From Balamuthia mandrillaris (Eukaryota; Discosea; Longamoebia; Balamuthiidae), in the NCBI GenBank assembly GCA_031835245.1, contig JAVKOQ010000009.1, positions 310,001 to 374,000 of the forward strand: a DNA stretch of 64,000 nt. Direction: 5' to 3'. The position numbers and the translations under genes were made by a program. The first letter of the stretch is position 1. Every line of letters begins with the position of its first letter. Under the pieces are notes generated by a model, which worked only from the letters and a program-made list of their open reading frames with translations, was not told the DNA's origin and ran no database searches. Shown piece after piece: positions 20,618 through 32,118 of the stretch.

Positions 20618-22484
20618 TTACAAAACAGGTTTTCGTCTAACTCTTTGGCTTCGTCGTAATGGCTGGAGTGCAGGCTTACTATTACGTTCTGGTTCGTTGT
20701 TGTTATTGTTGTTCACTTGGTTCTCTTTGTTGGCGTTATTGGTGGAGTTATTGGTTTCTTTTGTGTGAAGGGCTAAACTTCGTCTAGCACGAGTGTTTTT
20801 GGTCTCTTGAACAAGTTTGGAGGCTGGAGAAAGGGGAACTGCTCTTCGTTTGGCGAGTCGTCTCTTACTGTTAGAACGTGAAGAAGGATGAAGAGGAGAG
20901 GCAAATGGGGAAGCAGATGATGACTCTTTTGTAGTTGAAGTCGATGTCGAGTTTCGCGAAGGAGAAAGTAAACCCTTGGAAGGAGGAGGAGACCAAAAGG
21001 GGGAGCTTGGGTGAAGTCGAGAAGGAAGAGGAGAAGCCAAAAGTCCTCTTTTTGTTGTTGACGAAGAAGAAGGAAGGGGAGAAGAAGGAAAGAGCTCTAA
21101 TGGAGTTGGCACACGCGGAGGAGATGCCTCCGAGACGGGATAAAGAGCTTGAGCACGAAGCTCTGGAGGGATGCCCGCCAGACCGTTGCGAGATACCACG
21201 GTGCAACGCTCCTCAGAGAAGAAGTTGGGTTGCTGGCGCAGCGGCTCAAAGAACGGATGCTTCAATAGCAAAGCAGCATTCGCATCTGTAAACGAAGAAG
21301 AGAATCGTTTCATCACTTAATCTACCAAGAAAGAAGAAAGCAGAAGAGAAACGAAGAAGAGAAAAACAACAAGAAGCCTATGCCGAAGAAGAAAAACAAT
21401 CATGAAGGAGAAGGTACCGATTTTGCGAAGCTTGGCACGAAGGTCGTTGAGGACCTTACAGCGGACCTTTGGCCCCCATTTCCACGCTGCCACAAAGTTG
21501 AGGTCTGTCTGTGGCATGAACAGCTCTTGCATCGTTATTCGTTTGTTGTAAAGTATCTCCCCACGTTCTGTCTTAATGCGGCTCAACCCAAAGTCTGGTT
21601 ATATTTTTGTTTAGCTCAAGAGAGACAAAGAGTGCAGTGGGGAAGAGAGAGAAGAAAAGCCTACCTGCAATCTTGACGACGTAACGCCAAGTATAAAAGT
21701 GTTGTCCATCCTCGTCAATATACACACAACACGATTTCTCTTGCTCTGCCTCTTCTTCCCCCTCGCCCTCCTCCTGAGCTTCAGCCGAACGGTTGAGCGA
21801 GCGGAGAAGAACATTGCGAGGGTGCAGGTCGTTGTGCACAAACTCGAGGTCGTTCTCAGCCACCGCCAACCCCCACAACGTCTGAAACAGGATCTCCCTG
21901 ACCTCTTCCAAAGAGAGCAGGTTTTGACAGCTGTTCAAAGGCCGTTCCACATATTCCATCACAAAATGAATGAACGCTTCTTTCGCTTCTTCTTCCTCCT
22001 CTTCCTCTTCCTCTTCCTGTGCTTCTTCTTCCTCTTGTTGGCAAAACAGAGGTTCGCGGTCCGTCTCGCATTGCATCCAGTCGTGCAGAAGGACAAAGTT
22101 GAAGGTCTTGTTTTGAAAGTGAAGGTCTCTTAGGAGAGCGTAGATGGCGCATTCGCGATGGCCTCTCTCCCGGGCTTCCGCCGTTTCGATCGGCTGTCTT
22201 TTGATGGCGTAAAGCTTCTGGTTGCTCCGCTTCGCCTCGCCGTCCTCGTTTTCAATTTCTTTTGCGCGCTGTGGAGGAGCTTTCGCTTTGTTGTGGACTA
22301 TCCAAACTTGTCCGTGTTTTCCGGTCAGTCGTTTGTTCTTGGTTGCGGTTGGTTTGTGTCTGCTCCGTGGTTGTTGTTCGTCGTGGGTGGGGGTTTCAGC
22401 AACCTGGTACTGCTTCAAACAAGTCCTTGGGGACTTGAGATTTCCTGGCGAACACGCCCGCTGTGGGCTGAACAGCGTCAACAT
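20618..22484 (-). CDS. Haspin-like protein kinase
   Basis: Exons 22484-21665, 21594-21418 and 21285-20618 give 554 codons. Kinase motifs in order: Gly loop GKHGQVWIV, Lys in LYAIKR, Glu in RECAIY, hinge VMEYVERPL, catalytic HNDLHPRNVLL, and KIADFGLSR joined across intron 1. The phrase LWGLAVAENDLEFVHNDLHP matches the haspin signature (SLAVAE..L.FEHRDLH). Haspin proper has DYT where this has DFG, and HRD where this has HND, so the assignment is to a haspin-like group only. Haspin phosphorylates histone H3 Thr3 in mitosis. The Ser-rich C-terminal tail carries a KEN motif (NKENQV). It ends 37 bases from the convergent phosphoesterase. Confidence 0.7.
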
Positions 22485-22563
22485 CCCCTTTTGTCTTCTC
22501 TCCTCTCCACTCTCTCTCTTGCTCTCTCCCTCTTAAGGCGGAGCAAATTTGTAGCATTCTTTC

Positions 22564-22641
22564 GTCGTTAGATATTTTGGCGGGAACACGCGAAATCTCA
22601 AGTGATCCCAGCGCCGGTTCAAATCCGCTCTACCACGTCTA
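22564..22641 (+). tRNA. tRNA-like relic, possibly tRNA-Leu(CAA)
   Basis: The plus strand has a perfect B-box-like GGTTCAAATCC (22617-22627), an anticodon-loop-like CTCAAGT as in tRNA-Leu(CAA), a 3' CTACCAC that nearly pairs with an upstream GTCGTTAG, and a T7 run at 22642. The anticodon stem is badly mismatched and the variable arm expected of tRNA-Leu is missing. A decayed nuclear tRNA or an organellar insertion is more likely than a working gene. Confidence 0.25.
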
Positions 22642-22683
22642 TTTTTTTGAGAGAAAAAAAAAGAAGTACAATTTTTTTTTTGG

Positions 22684-24841
22684 TCAAGCATGATGAAAGG
22701 GATACCGCAGCAGCTGCTGGAACCGTCGTTCCAGCATTCGTTCCTCATCATCCATCTCTATCCGTTCATTCCCCTCCTCTGCTTTCTCCGTTGCTTCCTC
22801 TTCGCCCTCTTCCTCCTCCGCTTTGTACAAGCCGCCGAGCTGTTGGAGATAAGAGCAGAGAATCTCATTGTCCACTCCACACCCGAACAGGAACGTCTCC
22901 AAGTCTTTCTTTTGGGCGCGAATGAAGCTGGCTCGGTGCGTCTCCGCCACCAACTTCTCCATCAGTCGCTTCTTCTCCACCTCCAACTGCGTGCAGCGAT
23001 GGGAGAGCAATATGAGACTTTGCTCTAACGCTTCTTCTATTCCTAGTGTTGGTGCCTCCTTTGTCTCTTCTTCTTCTTCTGTTGCTTCTGTTTCTGCTTT
23101 CCGTTTTGTTATTGTTTTTACTTTTGTTCTTTGGTTTTGTTGAGTTTGTTGTTTTGGTTCGTTTTCGTAATGTTTCTTCTCATTCGTGCTGCTGCCACTA
23201 CAAATTGTTCTGCTTCTGCCTTTTCTTCTTTGTGGTCCGTTTTCTTCTCCTTCTCCTTTTATTCTTTGTATTCGTTTTTGCTCTTCTTTGGTTTCTCTTC
23301 TTCGTTCTTCTCTTCCTTTTTCTCTGTCTTTCTTCATCTTGGGCTCTTCTGTTCTACCTTTTGTCTTTGTCTTCGTAGGAGACGAAGAAGACGAAGCAGT
23401 CATTTGTTTCTGAAGTTGAAGCTGTTTCTTCAGTTTTTGAACGAGTTGAGCTTGCAACAGGTTCTCCCGTCGCAAACGTTCCAGTTCTTGTTCATGTTGA
23501 GACAACGTTGGAGCCACCGCATCCAGTTGCTCCATTGTTTGCGTGAGAAGAGTAATTAACTCGGCTTTGTCTTTGGCGAGTCGTGACAGTAATCCTAGTT
23601 GATGTTCCTTTTCTTGCTCTTCTTCTTCACTTCGTTCGGTATCTGAACTCTGTTTTGTTTTGATATTGTTTAGGCAAAACATAAAACAAGAAGAGTAATG
23701 GAGCAGAAGCAGAAGGACAGGGAAGAAAGTATACATCTTGAACGAGGCGCTCAAGCCGTTCGATGGCAACGGATTCTTTGTTTAAGTGTCGTAACAGTTC
23801 TCGAGCTCTGTTTCGTGGATCTGCATCAGAACCGTTTAGTTGCTTGTTGTTGCCATTTGGGAGACCTTCCTCAACAATACTCAGCTTCTTTTTCCCATTT
23901 TCCTTTCCTCCCCTTTCCTATTAAAATATAACGCACGAACATAAATGAAAAGAAAATACAAATAAGAAAAAGCAAAAGAGAGAAGAGAAGGAAAGGAAAA
24001 GAAACAACGAGAGAGAGAGAGAGAGAAGGAAAACCTGTAACAAAACATCTAGCTGCTCTTTTTGTGACGTGCAACGGTGATGAAGGAGGTGCAAACATTC
24101 CAAAGACGGCAGATAGAGGGCTGGCGGGACCTGCTCCGCAGCCAAGCTCTCCTGGATGCTGAGCTCCAACGCCTTCATGCAAGCCCGAACCTTTTTCTCT
24201 TCTTCCTGTTCTTCCTCTCCCTCTACTTTTGGTGACAGCACTTCTTCGTATTCTTCTTCATGTGCACGGGGGTAGCGGTTATTCTCATAAAAGTGTGGCC
24301 GCTGGACTTCTTCAGTTTGTTCGTCTTTTAATAAATCCAACTCCTCCTCATCAAAGTCAAAGTTAACATCAACGCCATGAAGCGGCAGCCTGTCGTGCTC
24401 CTCCTCCCAGCCTCTCCCATTCTCTCCCGTGTGTTGGTCATGGTCCTCCTCCTTCTCCTCATCATACGCCACGAACAGCGGTTTGCGCAGCTGCTCCAAT
24501 TGGAGTTGTTTCTCGTGACGAAGCAGCTCTTCCTCCTCCTTCCCCTTCTTCTTGTCCTTCTTCTTCTTCCCGTTCATCAAGGCAAAGGAGCCCGTGCCGA
24601 AACCGTTGTAGCCATTGTAGCCGTTGGCCCGGTGGTGGTGGCCGTTAGCGGCGGCGGCGGCGGTGGTGCCATGTGGCTGTTGTGGAGGTAGCAGCGGTCT
24701 CTTTTTCTTCTTCTTTGTTTCGTGGGTCCCTCCTTCCCCTTCCTCTCTTCCTGCTTTTCTGTGAGGGGTCCTTTGTCCTCTGCTGCTGCTGCTTCTCAGG
24801 GCAGAAGTCGTCCCTCCTCCTCCTGCTGCTACGTTCTTCAT
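22684..24841 (-). CDS. Coiled-coil protein, unknown function
   Basis: Exons 24841-24035, 23917-23735 and 23649-22684 give 651 codons with phase-0 introns. The first exon encodes Gly-, Lys- and Glu-rich low complexity with a repeat of NGYNGYNG. The second and third contain heptad-like stretches (LLTQTMEQLDAVAPTLSQHE, ENLLQAQLVQKLKKQLQLQ, LEVEKKRLMEKLVAETHRA), consistent with a long coiled coil, and then an acidic tail. No catalytic motif is seen. A cytoskeletal or scaffold role is only a guess from the coiled coil. It shares a divergent promoter with the TMEM45-like gene. Confidence 0.6.
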
Positions 24842-24912
24842 CTTTTATTTTTTCTTTTCTTCCATAATTTATTGTACTGCTCTCATGTCCTCTCTCCTGT
24901 CTCCCTTATTTT

Positions 24913-24978
24913 TGTCGACCTAATGACATCACCTTCTTTTGTTGTAGACGTCAACTGACGTCATCACGGTTGTCGACA
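24913..24978. promoter_or_regulatory. TGTCGAC sites and CRE-like palindrome
   Basis: TGTCGACC (24913-24920) and an exact TGTCGACA (24971-24978) flank a TGACGTCA palindrome (24956-24963). They lie between the starts of the coiled-coil gene (24841, minus) and the TMEM45-like gene (25353, plus). Confidence 0.5.
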
Positions 24979-25352
24979 TAAATGGGAGGTTTCAAATGGG
25001 AAACCGGAGGAAACTACACGGAAAAACGGCGGAAAACAATTCGAATCGGTAGACTTGAAGCCTCGGCTGGCCGTTGGTGTGGCGTGGAAGAATTGTTTGG
25101 AGCGCGTCGGTTCGGTGGCCTTGTTCCTTGTTGGCCACTCGCTCTGAGGCGTCTTCGACTTGACAAAAACATGATTGAAAACTGAATGCAACTTTTTGTT
25201 TTTTAATCGAACACAACCGAACAAAACACCAAAGGCGGCAACTTGCTTCGTAGCAAACATTTGTTTTCATCATCATCATCAAACCATAAACAAGCAAGAG
25301 AAAAAAGAGAGAGAAAGAAGAGAATAGGAGGAGCGCACAGGGCAAATAAATC

Positions 25353-26529
25353 ATGTCGGTTCAAGGACACATTGAAGTGGGGGCGTTTTGGTTCTTCATG
25401 GGCCTGTTCTTCTTCCTCAGGTCGCTGGACCTGGAGACCCTCCGCCCCTTCCGCGAGCACCCTGCCTGGGTGACCCTGCCCGCATGGTCCACTCTTTTAG
25501 GAGGGTACGTCCCCGTTGGTTTTCTTTTCTTCTGTTTTTACCACAAAAAATAATTTAAAAATGAAAAAAATTAAAAATTTTAAAACTAAAAATGAAATGA
25601 ACAATACCAAACAGGACGGGACACTTTATAGTGGAGTACATATTCATGACGGACTGGTTCAGCCACGTGAACATCAACCACTTTATGATGGCCGCCATGT
25701 TCATGGTCACCGGCAGCATTGGCCTCCTGCACCAGCTCCACAAGCTGAAGGGAGTTGCTTGGAGTCTGGTACGTTATTTTCGTTTGGTGTGTGCATAAGT
25801 GCAAAGCGAAAGAGCAAGAGGAGAAGGCAGGGAAAGAGAACAAGGTTGAGAGAGTGAGAGAGAAAATGAAGTAAAGAGAGTAGAGAAGAGAAGCTTTGTG
25901 CTCGAAAGCGACAAGAGAGGGAAGAGAAGAAAGAATAGATGGTGAGAGGCTTACCCCACGCTGCATAACAGATCTGGCCATCGACGTGGTGTGTGCTGGG
26001 CTACTTTTGGCACAATCATCCGCAACATAACGGATACTTTGAGTTTGGACATAAGGCCTGCGGCTGGATGTTCATTTTCGCTGGATTGGTACGCTCCTCT
26101 TCCTCCTCGGCCTACATGCTTGGTGGCGCACCTCAAACCCTATTCAATCTTGTTGTTGTAGTGCATAATGGCAGAGTATATGGTTGGCTTCTTCACGGAT
26201 CGTCCTCCAAGCCAAAGGCCGGAGTGCCACCTCCACGAAGACAAACCAGAAAAGCGCTTCACCTGTAACCCTCGGTACAGGTACGTTTGTCGCGACTTCC
26301 TCTTCCCGCCTCTCATTCTCTGTTTGCGTTTTTAAAAAGAAATAACTCTTTGTCAAAACAAAACCACAAAACAAATGTAGAAAGGTGAGATCGATGTACC
26401 TGAACCCTAAGGTCTATGCAACGCCCTTCCCGTTTCTGTCTGGTCTCACGCTGATGCAAGCCGGTGTATTCACATGGAACCTTGCTCTCCTTTGGGATGA
26501 AGACGATCCTGAAAAGATGTCCAGTGCGT

Positions 26530-26573
<44 letters not shown>

Positions 26574-26949
26574 CGATTGCCGGTTTGTTGATGATCATAT
26601 ATTGCAGGGATGAACGGAATGTTCTCCTTCGTGATCCACTTTTTGGGATTGTTGATCGGTGTTGCCGCTGTTACGATGCTGTTCTATAAATTGGATCGTA
26701 TCATTTCCAACTTTCGAAACAAGCAGCACTATTCAGACAGTAGGACTTTTTGTTTTGGCTTGTTGAACGAAGATGAAATAATACTTTGGGAAGACTCGCA
26801 CAGAGGTGAGAAACTCCTGCCCTTCTTTTCTTCTTCCTTCCGTTTTCATTGTTGGATGAAAAAACTGATGAAAGCTTGCAATAGATGGGCATTACTTGAG
26901 CAGAGATGACGAAGACGAACGAGAACTTTCACGCTTTCCGTCACCTTAA
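25353..26949 (+). CDS. TMEM45-like (DUF716) multi-pass membrane protein
   Basis: Seven exons (25353-25504, 25615-25768, 25972-26088, 26162-26280, 26381-26523, 26608-26805, 26885-26949) give 315 codons with consistent phases. The sequence begins GHIEVGAFWFFMGLFFFL and contains DWFSHVNINHFMMAAMFMVT, a His-rich GYFWHNHPQHN, FGHKACGWMFIFAGL and VIHFLGLLIGVAAVTMLF. This gives about seven hydrophobic segments with conserved His, as in TMEM45/DUF716 proteins. The biochemical role of the family is not settled. Intron 5 contains a (CT)n tract at 26534-26571. A short Asp/Glu-rich tail ends the protein. Confidence 0.75.
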
Positions 26950-26993
26950 AAGAAAGAAGCAGAAGAGGAACTTGTTCATTTTGTAGATTGCAG

Positions 26994-27974
26994 TCAAGAA
27001 GAAGAAGAAGAAGAAGAAGAAGAAGAAGAAGAAGAAACGATTCTTGAAGATAAGTTGCGGCGAATCTTTGCTACGTTTACTTTCTTCCGAAAGTATTTCT
27101 CTATGCTTCCACCATTACTCGCAGCCTCAATTCCATCCAACGTCGTCAAAATGCTGCTCTCGTGAGTGCCGCTCGTCAGCAAGTATTCCTGTACAATGAG
27201 AGAGCGAGGAACGCCCAATATGTGAAGCAACGTCGCTACCACCACCCCTGTTCTGTCTCGCCCTGGTTTGTTGTCGCGTTTTGTGAGAACGAAGAACGAA
27301 GAAGAAAGAGGGAGAAAGGAAGAAAAAAAGCACGAAAGAAGGAACGAAGCAGCAAGAATAAACCACATCACGAGCAAGAACCTACCTTTGGCACAATGAA
27401 TAAGGACCGGAAAGTGAAGGTCTTCCCTCTCGAATATGTTCATCACAGTGACCAACCACTCCCGGACCTGCGGCAACGTCGTGTCATACTTGTCCACTTT
27501 CTTAGAGACCGGGCAGTGCAGCCATTCCTTGGCGTCCTCTCCGGCCATCCATCGGTTCCGATTGGCGGAGGAGGAAGAGGAGGAGGAAGCTGCTCGCGGT
27601 TGTTGTTGTTGAGAGCCAAGGTCGGCGACTTGACGAAGGTTGATAATGGTTTCCGGACCCCTAAGCTCTCTCTTTGTGGAGTAGTCCATATTGCCACAAC
27701 TTTTTTTTTGAGAAAAGCAAAGTTGCAGTTGAGACAAGGAGGAGGAAGAGAAGCAGAAGAAGAAGAAGAACAAGAAGAAGAACAAGAAGAAGAACAAGAA
27801 AACGAACAAGAAGTAGAGCTAATCACAAGATCTCTCTATAGAAACAGATAGAAGCACGAACCGAAACAACCAACCGGATGTGATGACCTCGGTTCCTCCG
27901 TTGAGCTCACGAAGTGCAACGCCCACGTCCCTCCAATTCAACTTATCCTTGCTCCTGCCCTTTGCGTTCTTCAT
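26994..27974 (-). CDS. Protein tyrosine phosphatase (CX5R family)
   Basis: Exons 27974-27862, 27699-27386 and 27262-26994 give 231 codons. The P-loop HCAKGRDRTG is rebuilt exactly across intron 2, with the nucleophilic Cys and the Arg of CX5R. Upstream features fit the small atypical phosphatases: NWRDVG, GWLFRCGN and ETIINLR. The start at 27974 is chosen because the upstream frame only mirrors the opposite dymeclin exon. The C-terminus is a run of Ser encoded by CTT repeats, tail to tail with the TMEM45-like gene 45 bases away. The substrate could be phosphotyrosine or a phosphoinositide. Confidence 0.82.
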
Positions 27975-28401
27975 TCGGTTTCTTCTGCTCTCTCTCCTCT
28001 CCCGGTCAGTCCAATTTCCCATCCAATTTGTTTGAGGAGTAACGCAAAAGGAAAAGGCCTGACGCGAACCCACCAGGCCAGGGCAACATTGCCGGAAGGC
28101 GGGACCCCCACCGAGTCCTTTCCCCGCTAACGATAACTGTCGACGCGCAGAAACCGCGGAATTTCCTGGAGAGCGTTTTTCCTTTTTCAGCCCTTCCCTG
28201 CTGTTGCCTGCAGGCCGGACACCCGTGTCGCGGGTCATGGACACTTTTCGGCCTGGGACGAAAGAACAGCTGGAATAAATTTTGTAGACAATATGCCATG
28301 ACGACACGAATTGTCTAGGGCAAAAAAAAAAGAAAAGAAAAAGAAACAATAAAAGAAAAAAGAAGAAAGAAAAAACAATAAAAGGGCAACGTTGGCAAGC
28401 C
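27975..28401. other. Divergent promoter region with TGTCGACG
   Basis: A 427-base gap between the phosphatase (minus) and dymeclin (plus) starts. It contains TGTCGACG at 28138-28145, one base off the TGTCGACA motif of the other divergent promoters, and an A-rich stretch just before the dymeclin ATG. Confidence 0.5.
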
Positions 28402-30340
28402 ATGGGGATAGGCGGTTCAACGGCAGGCAGGCTTGCCAACGAGCACTTGGACCGACTGACAGGCTCCACCACCTTTGCTTCCACCTTGTTGGGAGACGCA
28501 GAGGAGCACACCCGCTGGAACGCCTTGCTCGCTGGCCTGGGCACTCAACTCAACCAGATCGACCCAGAGCAACTCGAGGAAGTAACTCAACAGCTTTGCC
28601 AACGTTTTGGTTTGTTGCTGTTCTTCTTAGTCTTCTTTTACTCTTACTTACTCTTCTCTTATTTTGTGAACTGGTTTTGAGCAGCTGCAAATAATCCCAA
28701 AACGAAAAACTTTCAACGACTGGTTCGACATACGATCCATCTTCTCTACAGTCACTCTGCTGCTGACACTCCGCACAAACGCGTTCTTCTCAAACGACAA
28801 CAACAACAACAACAACCAAACTATTCTTCTTCTTCTCCTTCACAACAAACGTCAACTTCAACGGCTTCTTCTTCCTCTTCTACTTCTTTCTCACCTCCAC
28901 AACAAACCTCCTCTGAGTCCATCGAACTGCTTAATGCTCTCTTTTTGCTGCGTGTCTTTTGCAAGTTCTTTGTTGCTCGCTTCGCGGTTCCAACAACGAC
29001 TTCGACGAAAGAGGCACAGCAGCAACTCTCACAGTTTTTTGCCAAAGAACAGGGAGAGCCACACGAAGAAGACACCATGAAGAGGAAGGAGAAAGAAGAA
29101 GACTTGGAGCAGGAGAATGGTGGTCCATCCCCACCGTTGGCTTTTGAGTTGTTACAAGCCTTGATGGACTTTTGCATCGACAACGAAATACAGTACAGCT
29201 CTCTTCTCTGCTTCTTTCGTGCTCTAGTTCTCTTGTTCTCTCTTCTCTCAATTTGTTACTTCAGTGCTTCCTTCTGCTCTGCTCTCCCTCTCTTTCATCT
29301 TTCGTTTCTATGTGAACATAATTCCTTCTGACACGAACAATAACAGAGCAGAAAACTACGATCATCACGTGGAGATATTAAACGTCCTGCTTATTCTGTT
29401 CTCAACTCAGTTGTATCAACCTATTCCTTCCTCCACGACACACGTGGAAACCGAAGAAGAACACGCAACAGAGCACACACGAAGAGAAGAACAGGACAAA
29501 AGCAAACGAAGAGGACGAAGAAGGAGAGCACAAGAGTACAACCTCTTTCTCGACTTGAGCTACGAATACGGTCGAATACCTGAATTCGTGCAAACTATGT
29601 TTGAAAACTATATTTATCATCGGCAGAAACCAGATTCTTCCTCTGATTCTTCTTTGATCTCTACCATTGGCACCGCTGCTTGTACTTTACTCCTCAGTTC
29701 TTCTTTTCTTCTTTTCTCTTTCCTTTTTCCTTCTTTTTGTTCATTTCTATTACACGTCTTTCATCTTTTGTTCTTTTTTTTTTCTCTATTATTGATATTC
29801 TCCTTTATCGTTCATAGCATCGATCATCTTTTTACCATGGAACGCATATACATATATGTTTACTTCCTCTTCTAGCACCGAACCAGCTGCTGGAAGCAGC
29901 ATTCCTCAAAGAGAATTGAATAGAGGAAGGGCATTGGCCGATACCAGCCTTTGCGTTCTGCTCGCTTTGGCCCACCATGCCTCTCCTACTCATGTTAACT
30001 TCTCTCAGAATCCTTATCGCTCTCAAATTGGCTCGCTTCACGATCTTTATTGTGCGTCCTCTCTCTCTCTCTCTCTCTCTCTCTCGTTCTCTCCTCGTTC
30101 TTTCAAACGACAACAACTAACTGAATGCTTCAAAATGGCAGTTGATACCGAAGATGTGGAAGGCTCAAGCGTACTTGTGGCACGCGTATCCTTCAAGGAA
30201 CTTTTTCAAGTTTTGACGGTTACTCTCCATGAGGATGCCTCCATTTTGTTACTCTATCTTCTTCTTCACACGAATTCTATGTTCCTCGCGTATTTAATTT
30301 CTCGTACAGACAATGACACTTTGGTACATACTCTTCGTTT

Positions 30341-30371
<31 letters not shown>

Positions 30372-31878
30372 GCTTTCTGACTTTTATTTCCAGTTATTAC
30401 CAATGCTGCATCTCTTGTATTCGTCTATAGAAGACAAACCTCAAGAAAAGCATATCTACATGATTCTTATCTGCCTTCTTATTCTTAGCCAAGATCAACT
30501 TTTTAACAGAAATGTTCAAACTTTGGTATCTATGTTTTGTTCTAAGTTGATTATTCAGTTTGCCCTGACACCTTTTTCATTTGTTCTGATTGCTCATGGC
30601 AAGTTCGTGCCGACCGTTCCGTGGTTTAAGGAACGGTTTCTTCAAAAGATCAGACTTGGAAGCCTCATCGTCATCGTTCTGGTTCGAACTGTTCAAATGA
30701 ATCTTAGCAAGATGAGGGTGCGTTATCATTTCTCTGGTATGTTTTTCTGTTATCTTCCAAAGTAACAACTGTCGTTATAACAGGATACTTACTTGCACCT
30801 TAACTGTTTGGCCACGCTGGCAAACATGTCAGCCAGCTTTGAGGATTTGCATCCTTACGCCGCCCATCGCCTGGTCAAACTATTTGGCATGATTGCCAAG
30901 AAGCATGCCCTGTTCTTGAGGAAGTGCGAGAGCTCCGCTCAGGTGGGACAGACAGCGCCAATGCCACCCAAGTCTATCACTCCTGTAGTTACACCCGTTG
31001 CTGAAGCCAACGAAACTTTTTCTTCAGCAAACGCGATTCACCAGTACACAACACCGAACAAAAACGATGCAGAACGTGACCGACGTCAACAATGTCCGGT
31101 CATTGTTCAAAGCGTTGAAGATCATGTATGTCTTCTTCGTTTCTCTGTCATTTTCCTTTCTCGCCATTAATATTATTTCTGACTTTTTTTCTTTGTTTTT
31201 CTGGTTAAAAAACAGAGTCAGGATGTCGCCATCTCTGAATCCTTTATGCACATCGTCTTGGAAATTCTGAACTCATGTTTAATGAACTCTCTTCGAAAGA
31301 ATCCTCATCTCTCCTACGCTCTTCTCCAAGAATCTGAAATCTTTGCTCCCTATAGAATGCATTCACGGTTTCTTCCTTTGGTGAGAAACATTGAAGCGGT
31401 ACTTATCTTCTCACCGTTTGCTATATCTTCTATTCACTATTTCTCTTCTTTTCTTCATTTTTTTTCTGGTTTTCTTGTTGTTTAAAACTAACACAATAAT
31501 TATTTAAGGTGATGAATCATTTCAAGTCCTTGTTACAGCGTACAACAGCTCCTACAGAATGGACAACGGATATAGTGCTTGACGCCATTGAACGAGGTTC
31601 CAGGGCGATAAAACAAATGGTTCGTACATTAACTTTCTTTCGCCTGAAGCAAACCACTAAAAACTGATGTGCACACCAAACAGGACTACCCATTACAGTT
31701 TACTTATGAAGAAGAAGAGAATCCACGCCAATTCTTCACGCCCTACGTTTGGAGCATTGTCACCAATACCACCAGCGACTTGAATTGGGGCAGTTCTTCC
31801 TTTCCTCGTATGTCTCTATTTACTTGGGGACGCCCAGAGATAACGGCATGGGAGGAAGAAGAGCATGAAAGTACCTAA
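28402..31878 (+). CDS. Dymeclin
   Basis: Eleven exons (28402-28609, 28685-29192, 29347-29681, 29887-30051, 30142-30323, 30394-30525, 30604-30717, 30784-31125, 31216-31398, 31509-31619, 31684-31878) give 824 codons. Dymeclin is a Golgi-associated, armadillo-like protein. The start MGIGGSTAGRL offers a Gly2 for N-myristoylation, as in the family. Conserved blocks include ENYDHHVEILNVLLILFSTQ, NFSQNPYR, YMILICLLILSQD, IRLGSLIVIVLVRTVQMNL, LHLNCLATLANMSASF, LNSCLMNSLRKNPHLSYALL and FFTPYVWSIV. Gln-, Ser- and Glu-rich inserts make it longer than the roughly 670-residue human protein. The acceptor of exon 4 (29886) is the least certain junction. Confidence 0.93.
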
Positions 31879-32118
31879 CTTTTTTAAATAGTACATGTAA
31901 ATCTTTTTAAAGTTGCCTTGCCTTATTCTTTTCAAAGAGCCTGCTGAAAGAAGGAAGAGATGAGCTAACACGTGAGATTGAAAAGCAACTTTTAATGAAC
32001 CCAATTAATTAACATCGGAGTTGGGCTCACAGAAGTTCTGTGCCATCGAGAGGCACAAACAATGAAGCCACCAAAATGGGGGAAGCAAAGGCAACAAACA
32101 ATAAAGACAACAAGGAAG

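Noticed and set aside
28006-28299. Minus-strand 97-codon frame upstream of dymeclin
   Set aside because: No similarity to a known family. The phosphatase starts downstream of it with a better ATG, and the region is more likely promoter.
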